A DNA stretch of 45,455 nucleotides from Streptomyces sp. YIM 98790 (GTDB taxonomy: Bacteria; Actinomycetota; Actinomycetes; Streptomycetales; Streptomycetaceae): NCBI RefSeq assembly GCF_011421595.1, contig NZ_WTLH01000027.1, positions 1 to 45,455 of the forward strand, read 5' to 3'. This document shows positions 15,822 through 24,607 of this stretch, piece by piece. The notes beneath the pieces were generated by a model. The model was not told where the DNA came from. It was given only the letters and a program-made list of their open reading frames with translations, and did no database searches. Numbering within the stretch: position 1 is the stretch's first letter; each line of letters opens with the position of its first letter. The position numbers were made by a program, and so were the translations under genes.

Positions 15822-16937
15822 TCAGCCGTCCACGTCGGCGTAGCTGTGCAGGCTGTCGTCGACGAACATGTTGACGCCGTAGTAGTTGAACAGGAAGCAC
15901 AGGAAGGCGGCGATGGCCAGGTAGGCCGCCTTGCGGCCGCGCCAGCCCGCGGTGGCCCGGGCGTGCAGGTAGCAGGCATAGCCGAGCCAGGTGATCAGCG
16001 ACCACACTTCCTTGGGGTCCCAGCCCCAGTAGCGGCCCCAGGCGTTCTCCGCCCAGATCGCCCCGGCGATGATGGTGAACGTCCACAGCGGGAAGACCAC
16101 CGCGTTGATCCGGTAGGCGAACTTGTCCAGCGAGACCGAGGACGGCAGCCGCTCCAGCACCGAGGCGGCGAACCGGCCGGGGGTGCCGCCGTCGGCCAGC
16201 CGGCCCTCGTACCGGTCCCGCAGCAGGAAGGCCACCGTGGCCACCATGCCCAGGTAGAACATGGCTCCGCAGACGATCGCCAGCGAGACGTGGATCCACA
16301 GCCAGACGGACTGGAGGGCGGGCGGCAGCTGGTCGGTTTCGCTGTAGAGCACGGTCACCGCCAGGCCGAGGTCCAGCAGTACCGTGGTCACCAGCGGCAG
16401 GCCCAGCCACCGCACGTTCCGGCGGGCCGCCAGGAAGCCCAGGAACCCGCCGACCGCCACCATGGAGAAGGTGGTGGAGAACTCGTACATGTTGGCCCAC
16501 GGGGCCCGCTGCACGGCCAGGCCGCGCAGCAGCACGCCGCCGAAGTGCAGCAGGAAGGCCAGCACGGTGAGCGAGACGGCGATCCGGCCGTAGGTGTCGC
16601 CGCGCTCGTCGCCGCCGGCCGCGCCCGGCCCGTCCGGGATGCCGTCCCGGCCCGGAGCGGCGGAGCGGGTGACCACCTTGGGCCGGGTCAGCTCGCGCGT
16701 GCCGCCGCCGGCCGCCCGGACCGTGACCCGCACGCCGCCGCCCGGCTCCCCGGCCCCGGCGGCCGGTCCGCCTTCCGGCGCGGTGGCGAGCGCGGCGGCG
16801 GAGCGCGCCACCTTGCTGCGGCTGCCGAAGGTCCATTCGGCGATGTAGGCGAGGAACGCGACGGTGTAGACGGCCATCGCGCTGTAGACGAGCAGCTTGC
16901 CGACATCGGCAAGCCCGGCCTCGGCGGCAAGGATCAC
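15822..16937 (-). CDS. ccsB: cytochrome c biogenesis protein CcsB (haem lyase, system II; CcsA/ResC family)
   Basis: 371 residues. Polytopic membrane protein with the haem-handling WWD signature WGRYWGWDPKEVWSLITW at about 300-317 and flanking His residues. With ResB it moves haem across the membrane and attaches it to apocytochromes c. An Ala/Gly/Pro-rich cytoplasmic stretch of about 70 residues follows the first helix. The start is GTG 16937, with AGAAGGAG 8 nt before it; it overlaps the resB stop (GTGA). Last gene of the hemL-to-ccsB run. Confidence 0.92.
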   Translation of the reverse strand: MILAAEAGLADVGKLLVYSAMAVYTVAFLAYIAEWTFGSRSKVARSAAALATAPEGGPAAGAGEPGGGVRVTVRAAGGGTRELTRPKVVTRSAAPGRDGIPDGPGAAGGDERGDTYGRIAVSLTVLAFLLHFGGVLLRGLAVQRAPWANMYEFSTTFSMVAVGGFLGFLAARRNVRWLGLPLVTTVLLDLGLAVTVLYSETDQLPPALQSVWLWIHVSLAIVCGAMFYLGMVATVAFLLRDRYEGRLADGGTPGRFAASVLERLPSSVSLDKFAYRINAVVFPLWTFTIIAGAIWAENAWGRYWGWDPKEVWSLITWLGYACYLHARATAGWRGRKAAYLAIAAFLCFLFNYYGVNMFVDDSLHSYADVDG

Positions 16938-18829
16938 GGCATTGCTCCTTCTCGGTGTCCGGCGGACGGTTCGGCGGACGGCCCGGCGGCGGTTCCCGGT
17001 TCCTGCTCCGGTTCCTGCTCCGGTTCCTGCTCCGGCTCCGGCTCCTGTTCCGGCTCCTGTTCCGGCTCCGGCGTCGGCTCCGCGGTCCCGGACTCCTCGG
17101 CCTCGCCGGTGCCGGTCCGGCCGGCTTCGGGCAGGGGCGGGGCGTGGTCCTGGAGGGCGGCGGCGAGATCGGCCAGTTCCTCCGGGATCTTCGCGGACTC
17201 GGCCCGCCCCAGCGAGGCCATCTCCACCAGCGTGCTGCCGGGCGGCCCGTCCGGGTCGGGCACCGCCCGCACCCAGATCCGCCGCCGCTGGATGAGCAGC
17301 GACGCGGTCAGCCCCAGCACCGCGCCCACCGCGCCGGTCAGCGCCCACCCGTTGGCGGCCGGGGTGGAGATCTGGAAGCTGGCCCAGCGCTCGTACCCCT
17401 CGAAGGTCAGCGTCCCCCGGCCGTCCGGCAGCTCCCAGGACTCGCCCGGCCGCAGATTGACCCGCAGCGGCTCGCCGCTGTCGTCGGTGAACTGCTCCAT
17501 CCAGCGGGTGTTGAGCTGGTAGACGTTCTGCGGGATGCCCGAGTCCAGGCCCAGATTGCCGTGGTAGCCGGTGAGGGTGAGCACCGGGTCGTCGGGGTCC
17601 GGGAACGAGGAGTGCGGCCCGCGTTCGGCGTTCAGCCGGAAGGTGGGGCTGAAGAAGCCCTGGAAGCCGAGCTGGTCGCGCTCGCCGTCCGGGCCGGTGT
17701 AGTCGGTCACCTTGATCACCCCGGAGGAGGTGAGCGCGCTGTCCTGCGGCAGGAACGGCACCGGCCCGGCGAAGGCGACCTCGCCCTGTCCGTCCCGGAG
17801 GGTGACCAGGGGCGCGAAGCCGTGGCCGATCAGGAAGACCTTGGCGTCGCCGATGGTCAGCGGGTGGTTGACCCGGATGGTGGCTTTGCGGCCCTCGTTG
17901 TCGTCGTCCCCGGCCCGCCAGTAGGTCACCTCGGCCCGGAAGTCGATCGGGGTGCCCAGGTCCGGCCCCTCGCGGTGGAAGCTGGCGTGGAACTCGTCGA
18001 GGTCGAAGTGGAACGGCTCCAGGCCGTCCACGTCGAACAGCGCCCCGGAACGGAAGTCGTCGTACTGGATCAGGGTGTTGGCGAAGCCGCCGCCCACCAT
18101 CACCAGCTTGCCGCCCTCGCTGCGGTAGAGCTGGCCGGCCGCGAAGGCCAGCAGCATCACGATCAGCGCCACATGAAACAGGAGATTGCCGGCCTCCCGC
18201 AGGTAGCCCTTCTCGGCGGCGACCGATCCGCCGTCCGCGGCCGGGGAGGTGCGGAACCGCCTGCGGCGCAGCAGCCCGTGCGCCGCCTCCACCACGCCTT
18301 CCGGGGCCTGCCCGGTCCGCCAGGCGGTGTAGGCGGGCATCCGGGTCAGCCGGCGCGGGGCGCGCGGCGGACGGCCGCGCAGCTGGTCCGCGAACTGCAG
18401 GGTGCGCGGCACGATGCAGCCGGCCAGCGAGACGAACAGCAGGATGTAGACGGCGGAGAACCACACCGACGAGTAGACGTCGAACAGCTGGAACCGGTCG
18501 TAGAGGCCGCCCAGCGTGCCGTGGCGCTCCTTGAACTCCGCGACCAGCACCGGGTTGGCGTCCCGCTGCGGGATCAGCGAGCCGGGCACGGTGGCCAGGG
18601 CGAGCAGGAACAGCAGGATCAGTGCCACCCGCATGGAGGTCAGCTGGCGCCAGGACCAGCGGGCCCAGCCGGTCAGCTCCCGCGCGGTCCAGGCCGCGCC
18701 GCCCACCAGGCCGGGGGCGCGGGCACCGCCGAAGCTGCCGCTGCCGGGCGCTGCCGCCTCCTCCTCCCGGACGGCGGGTGCGTCGCCGTCCGTCTGCCGC
18801 TGCTCTGTGGCGTCGTCCCCGCCGCTCAT
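16934..18829 (-). CDS. resB: cytochrome c biogenesis protein ResB
   Basis: 631 residues. ResB family: three N-terminal helices (about 66-84, 122-140, 214-232), a large extracytoplasmic domain and a fourth helix (about 515-535, ALTGAVGAVLGLTASLLI). Recognisable blocks are MRVALILLFLLALATVPGSLI and EKGYLREAGNLLFHVALIVM. It is the partner of CcsB in system II. The N-terminal 50 residues are polar and disordered, and the C-terminus ends in a Pro-Glu-Gln repeat of 24 residues coded by 12-bp DNA repeats. The ATG overlaps the ccdA stop by 4 nt. Confidence 0.92.
   Translation of the reverse strand: MSGGDDATEQRQTDGDAPAVREEEAAAPGSGSFGGARAPGLVGGAAWTARELTGWARWSWRQLTSMRVALILLFLLALATVPGSLIPQRDANPVLVAEFKERHGTLGGLYDRFQLFDVYSSVWFSAVYILLFVSLAGCIVPRTLQFADQLRGRPPRAPRRLTRMPAYTAWRTGQAPEGVVEAAHGLLRRRRFRTSPAADGGSVAAEKGYLREAGNLLFHVALIVMLLAFAAGQLYRSEGGKLVMVGGGFANTLIQYDDFRSGALFDVDGLEPFHFDLDEFHASFHREGPDLGTPIDFRAEVTYWRAGDDDNEGRKATIRVNHPLTIGDAKVFLIGHGFAPLVTLRDGQGEVAFAGPVPFLPQDSALTSSGVIKVTDYTGPDGERDQLGFQGFFSPTFRLNAERGPHSSFPDPDDPVLTLTGYHGNLGLDSGIPQNVYQLNTRWMEQFTDDSGEPLRVNLRPGESWELPDGRGTLTFEGYERWASFQISTPAANGWALTGAVGAVLGLTASLLIQRRRIWVRAVPDPDGPPGSTLVEMASLGRAESAKIPEELADLAAALQDHAPPLPEAGRTGTGEAEESGTAEPTPEPEQEPEQEPEPEQEPEQEPEQEPGTAAGPSAEPSAGHREGAMP
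16998..17069. repeat. in-frame 12-bp tandem repeat in the resB 3' end
   Basis: Six 12-bp-sized units of the types GGTTCCTGCTCC and GGCTCCTGTTCC (plus-strand reading), encoding alternating Pro-Glu and Gln-Glu steps near the ResB C-terminus. Copy number changes would keep the frame. Confidence 0.85.
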
Positions 18830-19596
18830 ACGGCCACCTCGAAGGTGCTGGTCCAGTAGGTCAGTTCGTAGACGATGCGGTCCCAGGCGCCGGTCACCAG
18901 CAGCAGGCCGGTGGCCACCAGCATCACTCCGCCGGTCCGCATCACCAGGGCGTAGCGCTGCTTGATCCAGCCGAAGGCGCCCAGCGCCCGGCGGAAGGCC
19001 ACGGCCGCCACGATGAACGGCAGCCCCAGCCCCAGACAGTAGGCCAGACCCATCAGGGCGCCGCGCCCGGCCGTGGACTCGTTGAACGCCAGGGCGTTCA
19101 CGGCGGTCAGGGTGGGGCCGATGCAGGGCGTCCAGCCGATGCCGAAGACCAGGCCCAGCATGGGCGCCCCGGCCAGCCCGACGGCAGGCCGGTGGTGGAA
19201 GCGGAACTCCCGCTGGCCGACGCGGCGCAGCAGCCCCATGAAGGCCAGGCCCAGCACGATGGTGAGCGCCCCGAAGATCCGGGTCAGCACCTCCCGCTGT
19301 TCCTGGAAGACGTTCCCCACGCTGCCGAAGAGAGCGCCGGCGGAGACGAAGACCACCGAGAAGCCGAGCACGAACAGGCCGGAGCCGGCCAGCATCCGGC
19401 CGCGCCGGGCCGCGCCCAGATCGGCGCCGCCGACCCCGGTGACGTACGACAGGTAGCCGGGCACCAGCGGCAGCACGCACGGCGAGAAGAACGACACCAG
19501 GCCGCCCAGCACCGCCACCGGGAGGGCCAGTATCAGGGCCCCGGTGAGGACGGTCTCGTTGGTGTCGGCATAGGCCGCCAGTGCGTCGGTCGTCAT
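18826..19596 (-). CDS. ccdA: thiol:disulphide electron carrier CcdA
   Basis: 256 residues, six helices, typical CcdA/DsbD-core size. The two redox cysteines that sit in the membrane are Cys40 in FFSPCVLPLVPGYLS and Cys158 in IGWTPCIGPT. CcdA passes electrons from cytoplasmic thioredoxin to the outside thiol protein, here the ResA-like protein encoded 11 nt upstream, which keeps apocytochrome CXXCH cysteines reduced. Its stop overlaps the resB start, and its ATG at 19596 follows directly on resA, so the four genes form one translation-coupled unit. Confidence 0.93.
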   Translation of the reverse strand: MTTDALAAYADTNETVLTGALILALPVAVLGGLVSFFSPCVLPLVPGYLSYVTGVGGADLGAARRGRMLAGSGLFVLGFSVVFVSAGALFGSVGNVFQEQREVLTRIFGALTIVLGLAFMGLLRRVGQREFRFHHRPAVGLAGAPMLGLVFGIGWTPCIGPTLTAVNALAFNESTAGRGALMGLAYCLGLGLPFIVAAVAFRRALGAFGWIKQRYALVMRTGGVMLVATGLLLVTGAWDRIVYELTYWTSTFEVAV

Positions 19597-19607
19597 GTCC
19601 GGCCCGC

Positions 19608-20282
19608 TCAGCCTTCCGCGCCCGTGTCCGTGCCCGTGCCCGCGCCCGCGCCCGCGCCCGCTGCGGCGTCGCTCTCGGCGATGACCGGGTCCAGGGCGGC
19701 GCGCAGCTCCTCCTCGGTGAGCGGCTTGAGCGCGCGCACCGCGATCCGCCCCTGCCGGTCCAGGATCAGCGTGGAGGGGATGCCGGCCTGTGCGGAGAGG
19801 GTGCCGTCCGGGAACTCCAGGATCAGCTTGCCCTTGGGGTCGTAGAAGCTCGGGTACGCGATGCCGTAGGTGTCGTCGAAGCGCTGGGCGCGGACCTTCT
19901 CCAGGTCGCGGGTGTTGATGCCGAGGAACTGCACGCCCTGGTCGGCGGTGTCCTCGGCGACCTCGGCCAGGCCCGGGGCCTCGGCCCGGCAGGGGGCGCA
20001 CCAGGAGCCCCAGACGTTGAGGACCACGATCTGGCCCGCGTAGTCGGCCAGTGCCAGCGGCTCGCCGTAGGTCGACTCGCCGGTCAGGTCGGGGGCCTCC
20101 GGCCGTTCCTCGGGGGCGAAGGTGGTGACCACGCCGGTGCCTTCGACGAAGTTGGTGCCGCCGCCCGACTGACCGGCGCCCTGGCCGGTGCAGGCGGCGA
20201 GCGCCACCGCCGCCGCGAGCGCCGGGAGGGCGGCGGCCAGCCGCCGGGCACGCGATGCGATCCGGTCACGGGTCTCGATCAT
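19608..20282 (-). CDS. resA: thioredoxin-like lipoprotein ResA/TlpA
   Basis: 224 residues. The signal peptide ends in a lipobox (ALAAC, Cys31). The thioredoxin-fold domain has the active site WCAPC (Cys95, Cys98) and the cis-Pro region AGIPSTLILD. It should reduce the haem-binding cysteines of apocytochromes c outside the membrane, taking electrons from CcdA. The C-terminus is an Ala/Gly/Thr tail of low complexity. ATG 20282 is chosen because it begins the signal peptide. The 178-nt gap to the histidine phosphatase gene holds GC-rich tandem repeats. Confidence 0.92.
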   Translation of the reverse strand: MIETRDRIASRARRLAAALPALAAAVALAACTGQGAGQSGGGTNFVEGTGVVTTFAPEERPEAPDLTGESTYGEPLALADYAGQIVVLNVWGSWCAPCRAEAPGLAEVAEDTADQGVQFLGINTRDLEKVRAQRFDDTYGIAYPSFYDPKGKLILEFPDGTLSAQAGIPSTLILDRQGRIAVRALKPLTEEELRAALDPVIAESDAAAGAGAGAGTGTDTGAEG

Positions 20283-20371
20283 GTGAAAAGTTTCCCATGC
20301 CCTTCCAGGCGATCTTTGGCGCCCCCCTTGTCCGGAATGTAAGGAACGCATAAGTGCCCGCTGACCGGTGC

Positions 20372-20410
20372 CGACGGCCCCGGCCGACGGCCCCGGCCGA
20401 CGGCCCCGGC
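20372..20410. repeat. tandem repeat, 13-bp unit, 3 perfect copies
   Basis: CGACGGCCCCGGC at 20372-20384, 20385-20397 and 20398-20410. A second run of GGGGGAC-type 7-mers follows at about 20420-20455. Both lie just after the histidine phosphatase stop codon (minus strand). Confidence 0.9.
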
Positions 20411-20460
20411 CGGCGGGCCGGACGGGGGCGGGGACGGGGGACGGGGGACGGGCGACGGCC

Positions 20461-21249
20461 TCACGCTCCGGCGCCGCGGGCGCCGGCCGCACGCAGATGC
20501 GGCGGCACCAGATCGATCACCGGCTCGGAATAGCCCACCGAGACGATCTCGTCGCCGAGGTAGGTGAAGGAGGTCAGCGAACCCAGCGTGCACTGCCGCC
20601 GGCGCGGGTCGTGCCACAGCCGCCGCCGCTCGATGAAGCTGCGCAGCACCCAGATCGGAAGCTGGTGGCTGACGGCCACCGCCTCGTGCCCGAGCGCGGC
20701 GTCCCGGGCGGCGTCCAGCGCCGCCTTCATCCGCACCACCTGGTCCACGTACGGCTCGCCCCAGGACGGCCGGAACGGGTTGCGCAGGTGACGCCAGTTG
20801 CGCGGGTGGCGCAGCGCGCCGTCGCCGACGCCGAACTCCTTGCCCTCGAACATGTTGTCCGCCTCGATCAGCCGCCGGTCGGTGGCCACCTGCAGACCGT
20901 GCGCCCGGGCGATGGGCACGGCGGTCTCCTGGGCGCGGTCCAGCGGCGAGGCCACCACATGCGCGATGTCCCGGTCGGCCAGGTACTCGGCCACTCGCTC
21001 GGCCATCTCCCGGCCCAGCTCGGACAGGTGGTAGCCGGGCATCCGGCCGTAGAGGATGCCCTCCGGGTTGTGCACGTCGCCGTGTCTCATGACGTGCACC
21101 ACCGTCTTGGTGACACCTGCGCCGCCCCCGGTGGCCCGGGCCGGCGCGGCGGTCCGTTCCGCGTCCGCCGCGGTCCGCCCGGTGCCGGCCCGCTCCGGGG
21201 TGCCGCCGGCGCCCTTGCCGTGCTCGTTGCTGCTGCTCATGCCGTCCAT
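20461..21249 (-). CDS. histidine phosphatase / phosphoglycerate mutase-like protein
   Basis: 262 residues from ATG 21249 (GGGGG about 9 nt upstream; ATG 21240 is an alternative). After a disordered N-terminus of about 45 residues comes the phosphatase domain: catalytic His in VMRHGDVHNPEG, the second Arg in SPLDRAQETA and the second His in VAVSHQLPI. The family includes mutases and many broad phosphatases; the substrate is unknown. It sits between hemL (41 nt upstream) and resA, so it is co-transcribed with haem and cytochrome c genes. Whether it acts in that pathway cannot be told. Confidence 0.85.
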   Translation of the reverse strand: MDGMSSSNEHGKGAGGTPERAGTGRTAADAERTAAPARATGGGAGVTKTVVHVMRHGDVHNPEGILYGRMPGYHLSELGREMAERVAEYLADRDIAHVVASPLDRAQETAVPIARAHGLQVATDRRLIEADNMFEGKEFGVGDGALRHPRNWRHLRNPFRPSWGEPYVDQVVRMKAALDAARDAALGHEAVAVSHQLPIWVLRSFIERRRLWHDPRRRQCTLGSLTSFTYLGDEIVSVGYSEPVIDLVPPHLRAAGARGAGA

Positions 21250-21290
21250 CGTTGCCGACCCCCGCCGCACCCGTGCCGCCGCCCCCACGG

Positions 21291-22637
21291 TCAGCGGCCC
21301 GCCTCGGCCGCCGCCCGCGCCGCGCCCGGCAGCGCGTCGGCGATCCGCTGCACCGCCCGCTCGTCGTGCGCGGTGGAGACGAACCACGCCTCGAAGGCGG
21401 AGGGCGGCAGATACACCCCGCGCTCCAGCATGGCGTGGAAGAAGGCGGTGAAACGGTGGGTGTCCTGCGCCCGGGCATCCGCGTAGTCGGCGACCGGCAG
21501 CTCCGGGGTGGTGGTGAAGAACACCGAGAACATGCTGCCCGCGGTCTGCACCCGGTGCGGCACGCCCTCCTTGGCCAGCGCCTCGGTCACCAGCTCCTGC
21601 AGCTGCCGGGAGACCGCGTCCAGGGTGCCGTAGGCGGCGTCGTCCAGCAGCCGCAGCTGCGCCAGGCCGGCCGCCACCGCCACCGGGTTCCCGGACAGGG
21701 TGCCCGCCTGGTAGACCGGCCCGGCCGGCGCGAGCTGCGCCATCACATCGGCCCGGCCGCCGAAGGCCGCGGCCGGGAAGCCGCCGCCCATCACCTTGCC
21801 GAAGGTCATCAGGTCCGGCACCACGCCGTCGATGCCGAACCACCCCTGGCGGCCGACCCGGAAGCCGGTCATCACCTCGTCGGAGACGTACAGCGCGCCG
21901 TGCTCGGCGCACAGTTCCTTCAGCCCGGCGTTGAAGCCGGGCGCCGGCGGCACCACACCCATGTTGCCGGGCGCGGCCTCGGTGATCACACAGGCGATCT
22001 GGTCCGGGTGGTGCGCGAAGGCGGCCCGCACCGCGTCCAGATCGTTGTACGGCAGCACCAGGGTGTCGCCGGCCTGCGCACCGGTGACGCCGGGCGTGTC
22101 GGGCAGCGCGAAGGTGGCCACCCCGGAACCCGCCGCGGCCAGCAGGGCGTCCACATGGCCGTGGTAGCAGCCGGCGAACTTCACCACCTTCCCCCGGCCG
22201 GTGAAGCCGCGGGCCAGCCGGATCGCCGACATGGTGGCCTCGGTCCCGGAGGAGACCAGCCGCACCTGCTCCACCGGCGGGATGCGGGCCACGATCTCCT
22301 CGGCCAGCTCCACCTCGCCCGCGGTGGGGGTGCCGAAGGAGGTGCCGCGCGCCACGGCCGCCTGGATCGCCTCGGTGACCGCCGGGTGGGCGTGGCCCAG
22401 GATCATCGGCCCCCAGGAGCAGACCAGGTCCACGTACTCGCGGCCGTCGGCGTCCGTGAGGTACGGACCCGTACCGGACGCCATGAAACGGGGCGTACCG
22501 CCCACCGCTCCGAAGGCGCGGACCGGGGAGTTGACGCCTCCCGGTGTGACAAGGGCAGCACGGTCGAAGAGTGTCTGCGAGACTGGTGCGGAGAAAGCAG
22601 CATTGTCGGAGTGGGTCACGTGGGTCACGCGGTCCAT
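21291..22637 (-). CDS. hemL: glutamate-1-semialdehyde 2,1-aminomutase
   Basis: 448 residues. PLP enzyme of class III aminotransferases that turns glutamate-1-semialdehyde into 5-aminolaevulinate, the second step of the C5 haem route after HemA. Visible are [12 protein letters not shown], the [10 protein letters not shown] motif (Asp253) and the PLP lysine Lys281 in [12 protein letters not shown]. The start is uncertain: ATG 22637 lacks an ideal ribosome site and GTGs nearby could serve. It lies away from rex-hemACD and hemB, at the head of the cytochrome c maturation run. Confidence 0.92.
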   Translation of the reverse strand: MDRVTHVTHSDNAAFSAPVSQTLFDRAALVTPGGVNSPVRAFGAVGGTPRFMASGTGPYLTDADGREYVDLVCSWGPMILGHAHPAVTEAIQAAVARGTSFGTPTAGEVELAEEIVARIPPVEQVRLVSSGTEATMSAIRLARGFTGRGKVVKFAGCYHGHVDALLAAAGSGVATFALPDTPGVTGAQAGDTLVLPYNDLDAVRAAFAHHPDQIACVITEAAPGNMGVVPPAPGFNAGLKELCAEHGALYVSDEVMTGFRVGRQGWFGIDGVVPDLMTFGKVMGGGFPAAAFGGRADVMAQLAPAGPVYQAGTLSGNPVAVAAGLAQLRLLDDAAYGTLDAVSRQLQELVTEALAKEGVPHRVQTAGSMFSVFFTTTPELPVADYADARAQDTHRFTAFFHAMLERGVYLPPSAFEAWFVSTAHDERAVQRIADALPGAARAAAEAGR

Positions 22638-22756
22638 GGTGACAGAGACACCGCCTCCGGCCGCCTGCCGGGCGTTTCGTTCCGCCGTGGCGGGGGAGGT
22701 CTCTGGAACGATGATCGGGTTACGCGGCGGGGGTCGCGGCTGAGTTGGGTGGTGAC

Positions 22757-23485
22757 ATGCAGCGCGGTGGCGGACTGGGAGAGGGCAGCGGGGACGTCTG
22801 GCGTGACGTTCCCTCGCACGATCCCGCAGCGCCGGCCGCGTCCTCGTCCTCCTCGCCCGCCTCTTCTCCGCCCTCCTCGCCCGCCACGCCGCCGTCCGCT
22901 CCGGGCTCCCCTGGGACCGGAGGGAGTGTGCCGCCCGGGCCGGGTGCCCGGGACACCCCGCGCGAGGCACCGCGGGCACGGGCCCGCGGCCGTCACCGGC
23001 GCCGCCCCGACCCCCAGGAACGCGAGATCCGACGGGCGGGCCGTATGGGTATGGGAGTGACGTACAAGTACTTCGGCGCCCCGGACGGCGCCACGGCCGC
23101 CCGGGTTCCGCTGTCCATGCGCCCCGAGGAGCTCGGCGGGGACGAACTGGGCCAGGGCATGTTCACCCACATCAAGCCGGAGACCATGGCCGCCATGGTG
23201 CTGACCGGCATCGAGGGGATACCGCTGCACCGGGTGCCGCCGCTGGAGCTGGTGGTGCTGCACTCCGACTACGCGGTGGTCAAGCTGCCCACCACCACCG
23301 TGGACCCGCTGCACGGCGTCGGCGAGGAAGCGGTCGGCGCGGCGGCCTTCATCTGGTCCACCGTCCCCGACCGCAACGGCCCCAGCGACGCCTTCGACGT
23401 CTACCGGCTGCTCTCCGAGTGGCAGGACTTCTCCCGCCGGCTGCACGACGCCGGCCACCAGCCGTACTGCCTGGTCTGGCCCTGA
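22757..23485 (+). CDS. unrecognised protein with conserved-looking C-terminal domain
   Basis: 242 residues from ATG 22757. Residues about 20-90 are Ser/Pro/Ala/Gly-rich and end in a cluster of arginines, clearly disordered. The part from about residue 96 ([14 protein letters not shown]) to the end looks like a compact domain with [26 protein letters not shown] and a C-terminal YCLVWP. No catalytic motif or membrane segment is evident. A shorter protein from an internal Met (near 23044) is possible. It is divergent from hemL. Confidence 0.7.
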   Translation: MQRGGGLGEGSGDVWRDVPSHDPAAPAASSSSSPASSPPSSPATPPSAPGSPGTGGSVPPGPGARDTPREAPRARARGRHRRRPDPQEREIRRAGRMGMGVTYKYFGAPDGATAARVPLSMRPEELGGDELGQGMFTHIKPETMAAMVLTGIEGIPLHRVPPLELVVLHSDYAVVKLPTTTVDPLHGVGEEAVGAAAFIWSTVPDRNGPSDAFDVYRLLSEWQDFSRRLHDAGHQPYCLVWP

Positions 23486-23559
23486 CCGGCCGCCGCCGCC
23501 CGGCACAGTAGACTCCCCCGGGCCGGAAGGACCGGATCGGCGGAGCGAGGAGACGGCCA

Positions 23560-24480
23560 GTGCGACCCAGAAGGACGAGCCTGCCCGCCGTGCTGCCCGC
23601 CGGAGCGCTCGCCCTGCTGCTGGCCCTGCTCCCCGCCGCGGCCGGCTGCACCTCCGACCTGATGGACGACGACGCGGACGGCACCGCCGGGGGCGCCGCC
23701 GCCAGCCAGGCCGCGCCGGCGCCGGGCCGGCACTCCGGGCTGCCGGAGCCGTGCGGCGCGGTGGAGGAGGACCGGCTGCGGGAACTGCTGCCGGAGGCCG
23801 GGCCGGAGGAGCTGACCGGCGAGCCGGCGCTCACCTTCGACACCGGGCGGCGGGCCGCCTGCTCGTGGCGGAGCCCGGGCGAGACCGGCACCCGCGAACT
23901 GTCCGTGGACTTCCTGCGGGTGGTTTCCTACGACCCCGCGGTCAGCGATGACGACCAGGCCGCGGCGGACTTCGCCCTGCGCGCGGCCGAGCGGGGCATC
24001 CCGCCGGCCAGCGACGAGGACACCACCGCCGAGGACGACGACGACGACGGCGACGACGACGCCACCGGTGAGGACACCGGTGAGGACACCGGCGCGGACA
24101 CCGGCACCGGAACGGACGGCGGCCCCGGCACCGGCGGGGACACCGGCACGGACACCGGCGGGGAGGACGGCACCGCCGCCGCCGGAGCCGCCACCGCCGG
24201 GACGACGGCCGGCAGCAGCGGGATCACCTCCCCCGGCGGCGAGCTGGCCCCGCGCGCCCTGGACGGCATCGGCCACGCCGCCTTCATCGACGACCGGCTG
24301 ACCCCCACGGCCTCCGGCTCCCGCCGGGACATCGTGCTGACCTTCCACAACGCAAATGTCATCGTGACGATCAGCTACCGTGAAACGACCGGCGAGGCCG
24401 GCGCCGAGCCGGACAGCGCGGTGCTCCAGGAGCGTGTGCAGAACCTGGCCCGCCAGCTCGCCGACCGCCTGGAGGAGTAG
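23560..24480 (+). CDS. DUF3558-like lipoprotein with acidic Thr/Gly/Asp repeat
   Basis: 306 residues from GTG 23560 behind GCGAGGAG. Signal peptide with lipobox AAAGC (Cys at about 30). The N-terminal half has the DUF3558-type pattern LPEPCGAVEEDRLRELLP...CSWRS with two cysteines. Residues about 148-205 are a low-complexity run of Asp, Thr, Gly and Glu (GEDTG, DTGTG units). The last 80 residues resemble the end of the neighbouring lipoprotein (IVLTFHNANVIVTISY versus VVARTGNVVVTVDYY), so the two are paralogues. It should be anchored on the outer face of the membrane; its role is unknown. Confidence 0.8.
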   Translation: MRPRRTSLPAVLPAGALALLLALLPAAAGCTSDLMDDDADGTAGGAAASQAAPAPGRHSGLPEPCGAVEEDRLRELLPEAGPEELTGEPALTFDTGRRAACSWRSPGETGTRELSVDFLRVVSYDPAVSDDDQAAADFALRAAERGIPPASDEDTTAEDDDDDGDDDATGEDTGEDTGADTGTGTDGGPGTGGDTGTDTGGEDGTAAAGAATAGTTAGSSGITSPGGELAPRALDGIGHAAFIDDRLTPTASGSRRDIVLTFHNANVIVTISYRETTGEAGAEPDSAVLQERVQNLARQLADRLEE

Positions 24481-24607
24481 CCGGGCGGGGCACCGCGACG
24501 GGACACGGCACCGGGAGGACACCCTCCCGGCCCGGGGGCCGCTACCGTTCCCGGTGTGGGCGGACCGCACGGGCCGCCCCCGCACAACCCGGAAGAGCGA
24601 AGGACCC

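Noticed and set aside
16998..17069. Possible CRISPR-like array
   Set aside because: Units of 12 bp without spacers, in frame within resB.
15822..18464. An 880-codon minus-strand frame that looks like a fusion of an unknown protein with CcsB
   Set aside because: The first part is a wrong frame of resB. The GTG at 16937 with a good ribosome site begins the real CcsB.
16934..19480. An 848-codon minus-strand frame suggesting a CcdA-region/ResB fusion
   Set aside because: The first part is a wrong frame of ccdA; resB starts at ATG 18829 with a 4-nt overlap.
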